DNA of 23,488 nt, taken from NCBI GenBank assembly GCA_014804905.1, contig JAAUYX010000019.1, positions 72,374 to 95,861 of the forward strand, given 5' to 3'. The DNA comes from Desulfovibrio sp. (GTDB lineage Bacteria; Desulfobacterota; Desulfovibrionia; Desulfovibrionales; Desulfovibrionaceae). The translations under genes and the position numbers were made by a program. The notes beneath the pieces are model-generated. The model did not search any database and was not told where the DNA came from. It saw only the letters and a program-made list of their open reading frames with translations. Below are positions 7,024 through 14,778 of the stretch, piece after piece (positions within the stretch are counted from its first letter, which is position 1; every line of letters starts with the position of its first letter).

Positions 7024-9249
7024 ATGGGGATTTTTGAGCGCTACGCCCCCTTCGTGCAGGACTACATCTACCGCAACCGCTGGGAGAACCTGCGCGCCAT
7101 CCAGGTGGCCGCCGCCAACGCCATCTTCAATACCGACGACAATGTGCTGCTTTCCGCCTCCACAGCGTCGGGCAAGACGGAAGCGGCCTTTTTCCCCATT
7201 ATCACGCTTTTTTCCGAAAATCCGCCCACTTCCGTGGGCTGCGTCTATATCGGGCCGCTCAAGGCGCTCATCAATGACCAGTTCATGCGCCTGACCGACC
7301 TCTGCGACCAGGCCGGTATCCCCGTCTGGCACTGGCATGGGGATGTGGCCCAGACGCACAAAAACCGGCTGATGAAGCGCCCTTCGGGCATCCTCCAGAT
7401 CACCCCGGAATCGCTCGAAGCGCTGCTCCTGCACAAGCATTCCGCCATCCCGAAACTTTTCGGCGACCTGCGCTTTGTGGTTATCGACGAGATACATTCC
7501 CTGCTGAGGGGCGACCGCGGGGGCCAGACCCTCTGCCTCATTGAAAGGCTGGGGCGACTCGCGGGCGTCAACCCGCGCCGCATCGGCCTCTCCGCCACCA
7601 TTGGCGAACCGGCGCGGACGGGCGAGCTCTTGTCCTCCGGCACGGGGCGGCGCACCATCATCCCCAAGCTGGAGGCCAAGGGGGTCAAGTGGCGCCTGAG
7701 CATGGAGCATTTTTATATCAAGGAGGAACAGGCCGAGAGCGACGCGGCCGACATCGACGCCCTGCCCGTGCTGGAGGAAAAAACGGACACCGCGCCTGCC
7801 AATGCCGACCCCGGACTCGGCTATATCTTCGAGCACACAGCCGGGAAAAAGTGCCTGGTCTTTTCCAATTCCCGCGAGGAATGCGAGGCGGTCACGACAA
7901 CCTTGCGCCAGTATTGCGAACTCAGGAACGAGCCGGACCGCTTCCTCATCCATCACGGCAATCTTTCCTCGGCCTACCGCGAAACGGCCGAGGAGGTGAT
8001 GAAGGACGACTCCCAGTGCATGACCACCGTCACCACCTCCACGCTGGAGCTGGGCATCGACATCGGGCGCCTGGAAAGGGCCTTCCAGATAGACGCGCCC
8101 TGGACCGTCTCCTCCTTTTTGCAGCGCATGGGGCGCACGGGCAGGCGTGAGCTGCCCCCGGAAATGTGGTTCGTCATGCGCGAGGACGAGCCCGAGGCGC
8201 GGGCCCTTTTGCCCGCCACCATCCCCTGGAAGCTCGTGCAGGGCTTAGCGCTGGTCCAGCTCTACATGGAGGAACGCTGGGTGGAGCCGCCACGGCTGGA
8301 CAGGCTGCCCTACAGCCTGCTCTATCACCAGACCATGGCGACCCTTGCCTCCAGTGGCGAAATGGCCCCCCGGAACCTGGCGGAAAAGGTACTCTCCCTC
8401 AGCTATTTTCACCGCGTGAGCCAGGACGACTACAAGCTGCTCCTGCGGCACCTGCTCCAGCACGAGCACCTGCAAAAAACCGAGCAGGGCGGCCTCATCA
8501 TCGGCCTCAACGGCGAAAAGGTCATCAATTCCTACAAGTTTTACGGCGTTTTCAAGGAAAATGAGGAATACACCGTGCGTTGCGAGACGCAGGAACTGGG
8601 CACCATCGTCTCGCCGCCGCCCATTGGCGAAAAAGTCGCCATCGCCGGGCATGTCTGGAACGTGCTGGACGTGGACCACAAGCGGCATCTTGTGTACTGC
8701 GAGCAGGTAAAGGGCAAGATTCCCGCCTATTTCGGGCTCTGCGCCGGGGACCTGCACACCCGCATCGTGCAGCGGATGCGGGGCGTGCTGCAGGAAAGCT
8801 GCAGCTATCCCTACCTGATGAAGAATGCGGTGAAGCGGCTGGAAGCCGCGCGCATCGCGGCCCGGACAGGCGGCATGGACGTGAACCCGCTCATCAACCT
8901 TGGGGGGAATGTCTGGTGCCTCACTCCTTGGCTCGGCACCTATCCTTTCATCACGCTGGAGCGCATCCTGCGGCTGAAATGCGCCGAAAGCCTGGGGCTG
9001 CGCAACCTGGACACGGCGAGGCCCTTTTATATGCAATTCAACATGGATGCCGATGCGGAGGACTTCCATGCGGTGCTCAAGGCGGAGCTCGCCAAGCCCA
9101 TTGAGCCGCTGGACCTGCTCTATCCCAACGAATTGCCGCTTTTTGACAAATACGATGAATTCCTGCCGCCGGACCTGGTGCGCAAGGGCTTTGCCTATGG
9201 CGTACTGGATGTGGAGGAAGTGCGGAACACGGTGGCCCGCTGGGGATAG
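7024..9249 (+). CDS. sngC: Lhr-type DEAD/DEAH-box helicase, SngC-like
   Basis: A 741-residue superfamily 2 helicase. Motif I is A-S-T-A-S-G-K-T-E-A at residues 45-54. Motif Ia is G-P-L-K-A-L-I-N-D-Q near 78-87, with T-P-E-S at 127-130. Motif II is D-E-I-H at 155-158 and motif III is S-A-T at 190-192. Motif VI is Q-R-M-G-R-T-G-R-R at about 366-374. The T-P-E-S and D-E-I-H combination and the long C-terminal region resemble Lhr and the BREX helicase BrxHI. I chose the ATG at 7024 because AGGAG lies just upstream and the upstream open frame is inside the ATPase gene. It ends the operon, 142 bases before the convergent EIIA gene. It is expected to unwind or translocate on nucleic acid; the substrate is unknown. 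Confidence 0.9.
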   Translation: MGIFERYAPFVQDYIYRNRWENLRAIQVAAANAIFNTDDNVLLSASTASGKTEAAFFPIITLFSENPPTSVGCVYIGPLKALINDQFMRLTDLCDQAGIPVWHWHGDVAQTHKNRLMKRPSGILQITPESLEALLLHKHSAIPKLFGDLRFVVIDEIHSLLRGDRGGQTLCLIERLGRLAGVNPRRIGLSATIGEPARTGELLSSGTGRRTIIPKLEAKGVKWRLSMEHFYIKEEQAESDAADIDALPVLEEKTDTAPANADPGLGYIFEHTAGKKCLVFSNSREECEAVTTTLRQYCELRNEPDRFLIHHGNLSSAYRETAEEVMKDDSQCMTTVTTSTLELGIDIGRLERAFQIDAPWTVSSFLQRMGRTGRRELPPEMWFVMREDEPEARALLPATIPWKLVQGLALVQLYMEERWVEPPRLDRLPYSLLYHQTMATLASSGEMAPRNLAEKVLSLSYFHRVSQDDYKLLLRHLLQHEHLQKTEQGGLIIGLNGEKVINSYKFYGVFKENEEYTVRCETQELGTIVSPPPIGEKVAIAGHVWNVLDVDHKRHLVYCEQVKGKIPAYFGLCAGDLHTRIVQRMRGVLQESCSYPYLMKNAVKRLEAARIAARTGGMDVNPLINLGGNVWCLTPWLGTYPFITLERILRLKCAESLGLRNLDTARPFYMQFNMDADAEDFHAVLKAELAKPIEPLDLLYPNELPLFDKYDEFLPPDLVRKGFAYGVLDVEEVRNTVARWG

Positions 9250-9334
9250 TTGCCGCGCAAGAGGGCGCCACGGTCCCCCTGGCGGCTGCGGCCGTCGCAT
9301 GACACAGGAGGAGGGGACTTTGTACGCCCAGTCC

Positions 9335-9364
9335 TTCCGGGCGAGGGCCCCGGCCCTGCCGGAA
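9335..9364. terminator. Symmetric GC-rich hairpin between convergent genes
   Basis: Outer arms TTCCGG and CCGGAA enclose inner arms AGGGCC and GGCCCT. It lies between the stop of the helicase gene and the stop of the convergent EIIA gene, so it could stop transcription from both sides. No T-run follows on either strand, which lowers confidence that it is an intrinsic terminator. Nothing else is seen in the 9250-9391 gap. Confidence 0.4.
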
Positions 9365-9391
9365 TTGCCCGTCGCCGCCCGCTCTTGTCCG

Positions 9392-9859
9392 CTAGGCCTT
9401 TTCTTCGGGGCTCGACGAACTCTCGCCCTTTTCCCGGTTCCTGTTGCGCAGCATGTCGCCCGCCACCACGATGCCCCGGGTCCCGGCCTCGCCGGCCTGG
9501 CGCGCCAGCTCTTCCAGCGGCGTGTCCCGCGAGGTGCAGACCTTGAGCAGCATGGGCATGTTGACGCCGGTCACCACCTCCACCTGATGGTTGCCGAGGA
9601 GCGAAAGGGCGAGATTGGTGGGCGTGCCGCCGAACATGTCCGTGAGGATGATGACGCCCGCGCCCTTGTCCAGCCGTTGCGCGGCGTCCTCCAGGCGGCG
9701 CACGGTCTCGGAAACTTCATGCGCCGCATCAACGCTGATGGAACTGCAATCGCTCACCGGGCCCAGGATGAATTCCGCCGTGCGCAGGATGGCCGAACCG
9801 TAATCGCCGTGGGAAACGATGATGACGCCCACCTGCGGGGCGGTGTTCTGCTCTTGCAT
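9392..9859 (-). CDS. PTS mannose-family EIIA component (EIIA-Man domain protein)
   Basis: A 155-residue single-domain EIIA of the mannose/fructose/sorbose family. The phosphorylatable histidine is in G-V-I-I-V-S-H-G-D-Y-G near residue 17. The family segment I-I-L-T-D-M-F-G-G-T-P-T-N-L-A is at about 91-105, and V-V-T-G-V-N-M-P-M-L-L-K follows. It accepts phosphate from HPr. Standing alone beside rapZ and rpoN, with no IIB, IIC or IID partner in the window, it is more likely a regulatory phosphocarrier than part of a sugar transporter. It starts 32 bases after the rapZ stop on the same strand and is the last gene of the rpoN cluster. Confidence 0.92.
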   Translation of the reverse strand: MQEQNTAPQVGVIIVSHGDYGSAILRTAEFILGPVSDCSSISVDAAHEVSETVRRLEDAAQRLDKGAGVIILTDMFGGTPTNLALSLLGNHQVEVVTGVNMPMLLKVCTSRDTPLEELARQAGEAGTRGIVVAGDMLRNRNREKGESSSSPEEKA

Positions 9860-9891
9860 GTGCAGCCTCCATTGGCATCGGCCGGGTCTTC

Positions 9892-10851
9892 TCAGCCGAG
9901 TTCAAGATGTCGGTGCTCCAGAATGACAGGATAGCCGGCCTGCCGCACGGCCTGCGCCAGATATTCGGCCAGTGCCACGGAACGGTGGCGGCCGCCCGTG
10001 CAGCCCAGGGCCACGGTGACGCGGTAGCGGCCTTCGGCCTCCATGAGCGGCAGAAGAAAGAGCAGCAGGTCCAGCAGCTTGGCGGCATATTCCGTGGCTT
10101 GCGGCGAGGCGAAAACATAGTCCGCCACAGGCTTGTCCTTGCCGCTCAGTGGGCGCAGGTCCTCCACAAAGTAGGGATTGGGCAGGAAGCGCAGGTCAAA
10201 GACCATGTCCGCCTCGTGGGGGATGCCGTACTTGAAGCCGAAGGACAGGATATTGACGCGCAAGCTGCGGCCCACGCCCGTTTCGCGGTTCCACTGCTTC
10301 TGGATGGCGCGTCTCAGGTCGTGGATGGAGAAGCTCGAGGTGTCGAGCACAAGGTCCGCCATGTCGCGCAGGGGCTTCAGGCGCTCGCGCTCGGCATGGA
10401 GTGCGGCCTCGAGGCCCATGCCTTCCCGCTCCAGCGGGTGCGGCCTGCGCGTGGCCGCATAGCGGCGCATGAGCGCCTTGTCGTCCGCCTCCAGAAAAAC
10501 GAGCTGCGGCCGGATGCCCATGCCGGAAAGCTTGTCCAGGGCGCTGTTGAGCTCCCCCAGAAAGTTGCCCTGGCGGATATCCATGCCCAGGGCGATGCCC
10601 TTGAAGTGGCGCATGGATTCGCGCTGCATCATGGCGGCCATTTCCGGGGCGAGGCTGGCGGGCAGGCCGTCCACCGCCAGATGGCGAAGGTCCTCAAAAA
10701 CCCGCAGGGCCGTGCTCTTGCCAGCGCCGGAAAGGCCCGTCACTATGCTGACCCTGGGGGCCTCGGCATAGGGCAGGGAAGCCCCTGCCGGGGTGGCCGG
10801 GGGCGCGGCTCCGGCCGCGTCATCGGGATGGGAGTGGGGCATGGCGTTCAT
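9892..10851 (-). CDS. rapZ: RapZ/YvcJ family nucleotide-binding protein
   Basis: A P-loop protein that in E. coli is an RNase E adapter controlling glmS through small RNAs; in other bacteria its role is less defined. At 319 residues it is longer than the usual 285-290 because of an N-terminal Ala/Pro-rich stretch of about 30 residues before V-S-I-V-T-G-L-S-G-A-G-K-S-T (Walker A, about 34-47). Family motifs that follow include F-G-F-K-Y-G-I-P, D-L-R-F-L-P-N-P-Y and the C-terminal G-C-T-G-G-R-H-R-S-V. The upstream gene hpf ends 51 bases away, consistent with an operon. The extra N-terminus may mean a later true start, but no better in-frame ATG is obvious. Confidence 0.94.
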   Translation of the reverse strand: MNAMPHSHPDDAAGAAPPATPAGASLPYAEAPRVSIVTGLSGAGKSTALRVFEDLRHLAVDGLPASLAPEMAAMMQRESMRHFKGIALGMDIRQGNFLGELNSALDKLSGMGIRPQLVFLEADDKALMRRYAATRRPHPLEREGMGLEAALHAERERLKPLRDMADLVLDTSSFSIHDLRRAIQKQWNRETGVGRSLRVNILSFGFKYGIPHEADMVFDLRFLPNPYFVEDLRPLSGKDKPVADYVFASPQATEYAAKLLDLLLFLLPLMEAEGRYRVTVALGCTGGRHRSVALAEYLAQAVRQAGYPVILEHRHLELG

Positions 10852-10902
10852 CCCCGTGTCCCGGCCCGCGGGCGTGAACCCCGCAGGCCGGGACAGAAGA
10901 GG

Positions 10903-11460
10903 CTAGAGAATCGGGTCGATCAGCGCATAACCGCTGGTGCGTCGGCGATAGATAACGTTGACGCGCCCGTTTTCCGCATTGAGGAACACGAGGAATTCGC
11001 TGCCGATGGAATCAAGCTGCATCAGCGCCTCGTCGAGGTGCAGCGGCTTTGGCGCAAAGCGGTCCGTGCCCACCACGGCGGCATCGTCCGCCGCTTCGGC
11101 CACATCGGCGTTCTCGGCGTCGAGATTGTAGGTGAAGACGTCGATCTCGGCATTGCGGGCCTTGCGCCGCTGCTCCTTGACACGCGAGACCTTACGCTTG
11201 ATCTGCGATTCCACCTTGTCCGTCACGAGGTCGATGGCGGCATACATGTCCGGGGCCTGCTCCGTGGCGTTGATGTGCAGCCCCTCGCCGCTGACATTCA
11301 CTTCGCAGCGATGGCGAAACTTGTCCACCGTAAGGATGACATTGACTTCAAGCCCGGCAGCCTTGCCAAAAAAGCGGCCCAGCTTTTCCATGCGGCGGCG
11401 CGCGTATTTCTTGAGGTGGTCCGATGCCTCGAAATTCTTGAAGGCAAACGAGATATTCAT
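10903..11460 (-). CDS. hpf: Ribosome hibernation promoting factor, long form (HPF)
   Basis: Binds the 30S decoding region and, in its long form, dimerises ribosomes into inactive 100S particles in slow growth. The 185-residue product has the N-terminal S30AE/YfiA domain, beginning M-N-I-S-F-A-F-K-N-F-E-A-S and ending near residue 100. A linker follows, then the C-terminal dimerisation domain (K-P-L-H-L-D-E-A-L-M-Q-L ... V-N-V-I-Y-R-R-R-T-S-G-Y-A-L-I). Length and the two-domain layout distinguish it from the short enterobacterial HPF. It lies between rpoN (52 bases upstream) and rapZ. A GGAGGA-type Shine-Dalgarno lies before the ATG on the minus strand. Confidence 0.95.
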   Translation of the reverse strand: MNISFAFKNFEASDHLKKYARRRMEKLGRFFGKAAGLEVNVILTVDKFRHRCEVNVSGEGLHINATEQAPDMYAAIDLVTDKVESQIKRKVSRVKEQRRKARNAEIDVFTYNLDAENADVAEAADDAAVVGTDRFAPKPLHLDEALMQLDSIGSEFLVFLNAENGRVNVIYRRRTSGYALIDPIL

Positions 11461-11512
11461 GCTTCCTCCTCGAAAGGCCCCGGACGGCCCTGGTGGCCGC
11501 GAAGCCGTGGTT

Positions 11513-12937
11513 TCAGAAATGTTCCTTGCGCCGCGAGGACGAGGGGATATCCAGCGCCGTGCGGTACTTGGCCACCGTGCGCCGGGCGATATTCACCTTG
11601 AGGCGCTCCTTGAGCATTTCGCCGATGCGCTCGTCGCTGAGGGGATTTTTCGGGTCCTCCTCGGCGATGAACTTCTTGATGAGCGCCTTGACGCTCTCGG
11701 AGCCGACCTGGCTGCCATCATCCAGCTCAAGGCCACTGTTGAAGAAAAACTTTAACTCATAGATGCCGTGCGGCGTGGCCACATACTTGTTGGTAGTGAT
11801 GCGGCTCACCGTGGATTCGTGCATCCCGATGTCGTCGGCAATGTCCTTGAGGATGAGCGGCGCGAGCTTGGTGACGCCGTCCTCAAAGAAGGGGCGCTGA
11901 TGGCGCACGATGCTCTCCATGACCTTGTAGAGGGTGCGCTGGCGCTGGTAGAGGCTCTTGATGAGCCAGGAGGCGGAACGGACCTTCTCGGCGCAATATT
12001 CCTTTTCCTTTTCCGAGGCGCCGTCCATATCCATCTGCGCGAGGGAGGAAAGCTGAAGTTGCGGCAGCCCGTCCTCATTGAGCAGGATGACGAAATCGTC
12101 GCCCATCTTGTAGACAAAGACATCCGGGCTCACATAGGTGGGCTCGCCGCCGCCGAAGCCCGCGCCGGGGAGCGGGTCGAGGCTCTGGATGATGTCGAGG
12201 TACTCGCGCAGTTCCTCCATGTCGAGGTGGAACTTTTTCAAAAGCGGCTTGTAGCGCTTGGCCTCCAGGTCCTCCAGGTGGGATTCCACGAGCTCGCGGA
12301 GCACCGGGTCCCGGTCGTAGCCGAGATTTTTCAGCTGGATGAGCAGGCATTCGCTGGCGTCGCGCGCGGCCACGCCCACGGGGTCGAACTGCTGGATGCG
12401 CTCCACCACGGGGCGCACCTCGGCCGGGTCGCAGTTGGCGAGTTCCGCCAGTTCCTCATCGGTGGCGGTAAGATAGCCGGAGGAGGCGAGATTGCCGATA
12501 ATGACCTCGCCGATGGCTTTCTGCTCGTCCGTCAGCGGCGAGAGCCGCAACTGCCAGAGGAGATGTCCCTCAAGGGTGGGCTTGGCGGCGTAGCGCGCCT
12601 CGAGGGGCGAGAGTTCGTCGGCGGCTTCAAATTCGCGCGACTGCGAATCACGGGGCGTGCTCGCAAATTCGCCCATATAGTCTTCCCAGGAGGCGTCCTT
12701 GGCGAGCTCCCGGTCATAGGCCTCCTCGTCGATGTTGTCGCGCTGCTCGGCGGGCGCGAGGTCGCCGAGGTCGTCCCCGGAAGATTCCTCGAGGAAAGGG
12801 TTTTCCAGCATTTCCTGCTGGACGGTCTCCAAAAGCTCCACCCGCGAAAGCTGGAGCAGCTTGATGGCCTGCTGCAACTGGGGCGTCATCACCAGCTGCT
12901 GCGCGAGCTTCATTTGTTGGCGGAGTTCCAGGGCCAT
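11513..12937 (-). CDS. rpoN: RNA polymerase sigma-54 factor RpoN
   Basis: Directs RNA polymerase to -24/-12 promoters and needs AAA+ enhancer-binding activators. The 474-residue product has the glutamine-rich region I (M-A-L-E-L-R-Q-Q-M-K-L-A-Q-Q-L-V-M-T-P-Q-L-Q-Q), an acidic region II, and the core-binding domain. The C-terminal RpoN box A-R-R-T-V-A-K-Y-R binds the -24 element. Length and domain order are normal. It is the first gene of the minus-strand rpoN-hpf-rapZ-EIIA cluster. Its upstream region abuts the tRNA-Leu gene, so the lptB-type gene that often precedes rpoN is not present here. Confidence 0.97.
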   Translation of the reverse strand: MALELRQQMKLAQQLVMTPQLQQAIKLLQLSRVELLETVQQEMLENPFLEESSGDDLGDLAPAEQRDNIDEEAYDRELAKDASWEDYMGEFASTPRDSQSREFEAADELSPLEARYAAKPTLEGHLLWQLRLSPLTDEQKAIGEVIIGNLASSGYLTATDEELAELANCDPAEVRPVVERIQQFDPVGVAARDASECLLIQLKNLGYDRDPVLRELVESHLEDLEAKRYKPLLKKFHLDMEELREYLDIIQSLDPLPGAGFGGGEPTYVSPDVFVYKMGDDFVILLNEDGLPQLQLSSLAQMDMDGASEKEKEYCAEKVRSASWLIKSLYQRQRTLYKVMESIVRHQRPFFEDGVTKLAPLILKDIADDIGMHESTVSRITTNKYVATPHGIYELKFFFNSGLELDDGSQVGSESVKALIKKFIAEEDPKNPLSDERIGEMLKERLKVNIARRTVAKYRTALDIPSSSRRKEHF

Positions 12938-13079
12938 TGTAAGTTATGTCCGTTTTGACCGGCAGCGGCCGGAGGTTGAAAAGGTGATAACGCCTTGGCG
13001 GAGCGCCAGTTTGTGTGCTCCGTTTCAATAACTGTGCCACACATGAAAAAAGAACGCAACCAATGGGCCCGCGCGGGGA

Positions 13080-13126
13080 AGGCGCTTTCAGTGGCTGAAA
13101 CGAGTTCCCTGAAAACTCGGGCGCCT
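13080..13126. ncRNA. Possible structured RNA element: compact three-way junction
   Basis: A closing helix (13080-13085 with 13121-13126, AGGCGC/GCGCCT) holds two hairpins. One is TTTCAG-TGG-CTGAAA (13086-13100). The other is CGAGTT, a 7-base loop, AACTCG (13101-13119). All helices are perfect, and only one base (13120) is unpaired at the junction. It could be part of an untranslated leader on either strand or a small RNA. I do not recognise it as a known riboswitch class. Which strand is transcribed is unknown. Confidence 0.3.
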
Positions 13127-13188
13127 CACGGCAAAAGAGCGCGAAGCCCTCTCCTAAAACGGGAGCCTAAGTATGCGCAGAAAAATAC

Positions 13189-13217
13189 TTGCAAGCTCTG
13201 GGGAAATCCTTTATGAA
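13189..13217 (+). promoter_or_regulatory. Putative promoter of tRNA-Leu
   Basis: TTGCAA at 13189-13194 and TATGAA at 13212-13217 are separated by 17 bases, and each matches the sigma-70 consensus at four of six positions. The -10 ends 10 bases before the mature tRNA, the distance expected for a tRNA promoter. Confidence 0.5.
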
Positions 13218-13227
13218 TTCTTTCCGT

Positions 13228-13314
13228 GCCGAAGTGGTGGAATTGGTAGACACGCTAGGTTCAGGGTCTAGTTCCCGTTCGGGAGTGGGAGTTCGAGTCT
13301 CCCCTTCGGCACCA
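13228..13314 (+). tRNA. tRNA-Leu (anticodon CAG), island attachment site
   Basis: An 87-base class II tRNA with an encoded CCA end. The acceptor stem GCCGAAG pairs with CTTCGGC. The D-arm has AATTGGTAGAC and the anticodon loop is TTCAGGG, giving CAG, which reads CUG. A long variable arm (GTTCCCGTTCGGGAGT) and the T-loop GTTCGAGTC identify leucine. A strong terminator follows at 13338, and an integrase gene begins 265 bases downstream. This is the classic arrangement for a P4-type element inserted at a tRNA 3' end, so the 3' portion of this gene probably is the left attachment site. Confidence 0.97.
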
Positions 13315-13322
13315 GAAAGACG

Positions 13323-13568
13323 TCCAAAATAGTCCATAGAAGGCCGAAATCACTGGAAAAAACGTGGTTTCGGCCTTCTCTTTTTGTCCAGCAAAATCCA
13401 AGTACCCACGTGGACACCCTCAAAAATCGTTGGTAAATCTACGGGTACCAATACCACCACGCCATTTCGGCAGGGCGAAATACCAGCTTCCTAAAAATCT
13501 TCTTTGAATTCAAAAGGATGGAGGTGAATTTTTCTGGTTTTCGCCGCACACTTCTGGACTATTTTGGA
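13323..13568. repeat. 14-bp inverted repeat pair bracketing the tRNA-integrase gap
   Basis: TCCAAAATAGTCCA at 13323-13336 and its exact complement TGGACTATTTTGGA at 13555-13568 lie at the two ends of the gap between the tRNA and the integrase gene. The right copy overlaps the integrase ribosome-binding region. The arrangement suits arm-type binding sites of the integrase at attL, or an operator for its own gene. Between them lie the tRNA terminator and an otherwise featureless stretch. Confidence 0.55.
13338..13385 (+). terminator. Rho-independent terminator after tRNA-Leu
   Basis: The arm AGAAGGCCGAAATCAC pairs over 16 positions with GTGGTTTCGGCCTTCT, with a single G-T wobble. The loop is A-rich and the stem is followed by CTCTTTTTG. 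It lies 24 bases after the tRNA end. Confidence 0.88.
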
Positions 13569-13578
13569 GGGTACCAAC

Positions 13579-14778
13579 ATGAAGCTTTCCGATGCCGCTG
13601 TACGCACCGCCAAGGCCAACGGCAAGGTGCAAAAACTTTCTGACGGCGGGGGCCTCTACCTGCATGTCACGGAGAAAGGCAGCAAATTATGGCGTATGGC
13701 CTACCGCTTTGAGGGCAAGCAGAAATTGTTGAGCTTCGGGGCCTATCCGGCTGTCTCCTTGAAGGATGCGCGCCAACGGCGCGACGCCGCCAGAGAGTTG
13801 CTCGCCAAGGGCATTGACCCGGGTGAGGAGAAAAAGCAGGCCAGGGAAGCCAAGCTCGCCCAAGAGCGCGAGGAGCGAGATACCTTCGAGCATGTGGCGC
13901 GGGAATGGTTCGCCAAACATGGGCCGACGCTTTCCGAAAAACACGCCCAAAAGCTCCAGCGCTACTTGGCGAATATTCTTTTCCCGGCCATTGGAGCCAA
14001 GCCTGTGACGCAGCTTGAGCCTGCCGACTTTCTGAGGGTAGTCCAGCCTTCGGAGCGGCTCGGCCACAACGAAACCGCCCACAAGCTCATGCGCCTGTGC
14101 GGCCAGGTGACGCGCTATGCCCGCATCACGGGCCGCGTCAAATACGACGTGGCCGCAGGTCTCACCGAAGCCCTGACCCCGGTGAAGCGGACGCATTTCG
14201 CCGCCGTCATCCTCCCGGACGACATCGGGCAGCTTTTGCGGGATATTGACGCCTATGTGGGCTATACCTCGGTTGTCTATTGCCTGAAAATCCTGCCCCA
14301 TGTGTTCACGCGGCCCTCGGAATTGCGGCTTGCCCACTGGAATGAATTTGACGTTAAAAAAGCCACATGGGTCATTCCGGCTTCGCGCATGAAGATGCGG
14401 CGCGAGCATGTTGTGCCGCTCTCCAGGCAGGTGCTGGGCCTGCTGAACGAGCTTCACGCCTTTACGGGCAATGGCGACCTGGTTTTCCCCAGCGCCCGCA
14501 CGCGGGTCGCGTCCATCAGCGATGCCGCACCTTTGGCGGCTTTGCGGCGCATGGGCTACGGCAAGGATACCATGACCCTGCATGGCTTTCGGGCGATGGC
14601 AAGCACGCGCCTCAACGAGCTTGGCTTCCGCTCGGATGTGATTGAAGCGCAGCTTGCCCACAAGGAGCCCGATACCGTGCGCCTGGCCTATAACCGGGCG
14701 GAGTATATGGATGAACGTCGGCAGCTCATGCAGCGCTGGTCTGACTATCTTGACGAGCTTCGCTCAGCCAAGGGCTAA
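13579..14778 (+). CDS. int: P4-type tyrosine integrase
   Basis: Site-specific recombinase that inserts and excises the island at the adjacent tRNA-Leu. The 399-residue product begins with the DUF4102 arm-binding domain (K-L-S-D-G-G-G-L-Y-L-H-V at 19-30; F-G-A-Y-P-A-V-S-L-K-D-A-R at 53-65). A SAM-like core-binding domain follows at about 100-190, then the catalytic domain. Catalytic residues seen are R245 in F-T-R-P-S-E-L-R, H335 and R338 in L-H-G-F-R, H361 in A-H-K-E and the nucleophile Y371 in A-Y-N-R-A-E-Y. I chose the ATG at 13579 with GGAGGG upstream; an in-frame TTG at 13564 is less likely. It is oriented away from the tRNA. All catalytic residues are intact, so it may be functional. Confidence 0.96.
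   Translation: MKLSDAAVRTAKANGKVQKLSDGGGLYLHVTEKGSKLWRMAYRFEGKQKLLSFGAYPAVSLKDARQRRDAARELLAKGIDPGEEKKQAREAKLAQEREERDTFEHVAREWFAKHGPTLSEKHAQKLQRYLANILFPAIGAKPVTQLEPADFLRVVQPSERLGHNETAHKLMRLCGQVTRYARITGRVKYDVAAGLTEALTPVKRTHFAAVILPDDIGQLLRDIDAYVGYTSVVYCLKILPHVFTRPSELRLAHWNEFDVKKATWVIPASRMKMRREHVVPLSRQVLGLLNELHAFTGNGDLVFPSARTRVASISDAAPLAALRRMGYGKDTMTLHGFRAMASTRLNELGFRSDVIEAQLAHKEPDTVRLAYNRAEYMDERRQLMQRWSDYLDELRSAKG

Larger units (their letters stand above)
12938..13227. other. Intergenic region between rpoN and tRNA-Leu with strong secondary structure
   Basis: No convincing gene is present. The rpoN promoter should lie here on the minus strand. The minus strand reads TGGCAC, five bases, TTGAA (complement at 13024-13039), which resembles a sigma-54 site but lacks the GC of the -12 element, so it is only suggestive. 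At 13080-13126 the sequence folds on paper into a three-way junction. A further hairpin AAGTAT/ATACTT lies at 13169-13190. A small open frame at 12995-13216 has no recognisable features and is not called. Confidence 0.5.

Noticed and set aside
4249..9249. Interpretation as a BREX type 2 locus
   Set aside because: The ATPase and helicase resemble BrxD and BrxHI, but pglX, pglZ, brxC/pglY and pglW are absent and a TerB-N gene leads the operon.
9907..11601. 564-codon plus-strand open frame opposite rapZ and hpf
   Set aside because: It runs across two clearly identified minus-strand genes and the gap between them; its protein has no recognisable domain.
11768..12958. 396-codon plus-strand open frame opposite rpoN
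   Set aside because: Antisense shadow of rpoN, whose RpoN box and region I are unmistakable.
13024..13039. Sigma-54 promoter for rpoN on the minus strand (TGGCAC, five bases, TTGAA)
   Set aside because: The invariant GC of the -12 element is absent, so it is recorded only as suggestive in the intergenic entry.
13120..13190. Possible cyclic-di-GMP (GEMM) riboswitch, from GGCAAAA, GCGCGAAGCC and GAGCCTAAG
   Set aside because: The hairpin that must separate the first two conserved segments is missing, and no gene follows in a riboswitch arrangement.
12995..13216. 73-codon open frame between rpoN and tRNA-Leu
   Set aside because: No ribosome-binding site or motif, and it covers the structured region; more likely non-coding.
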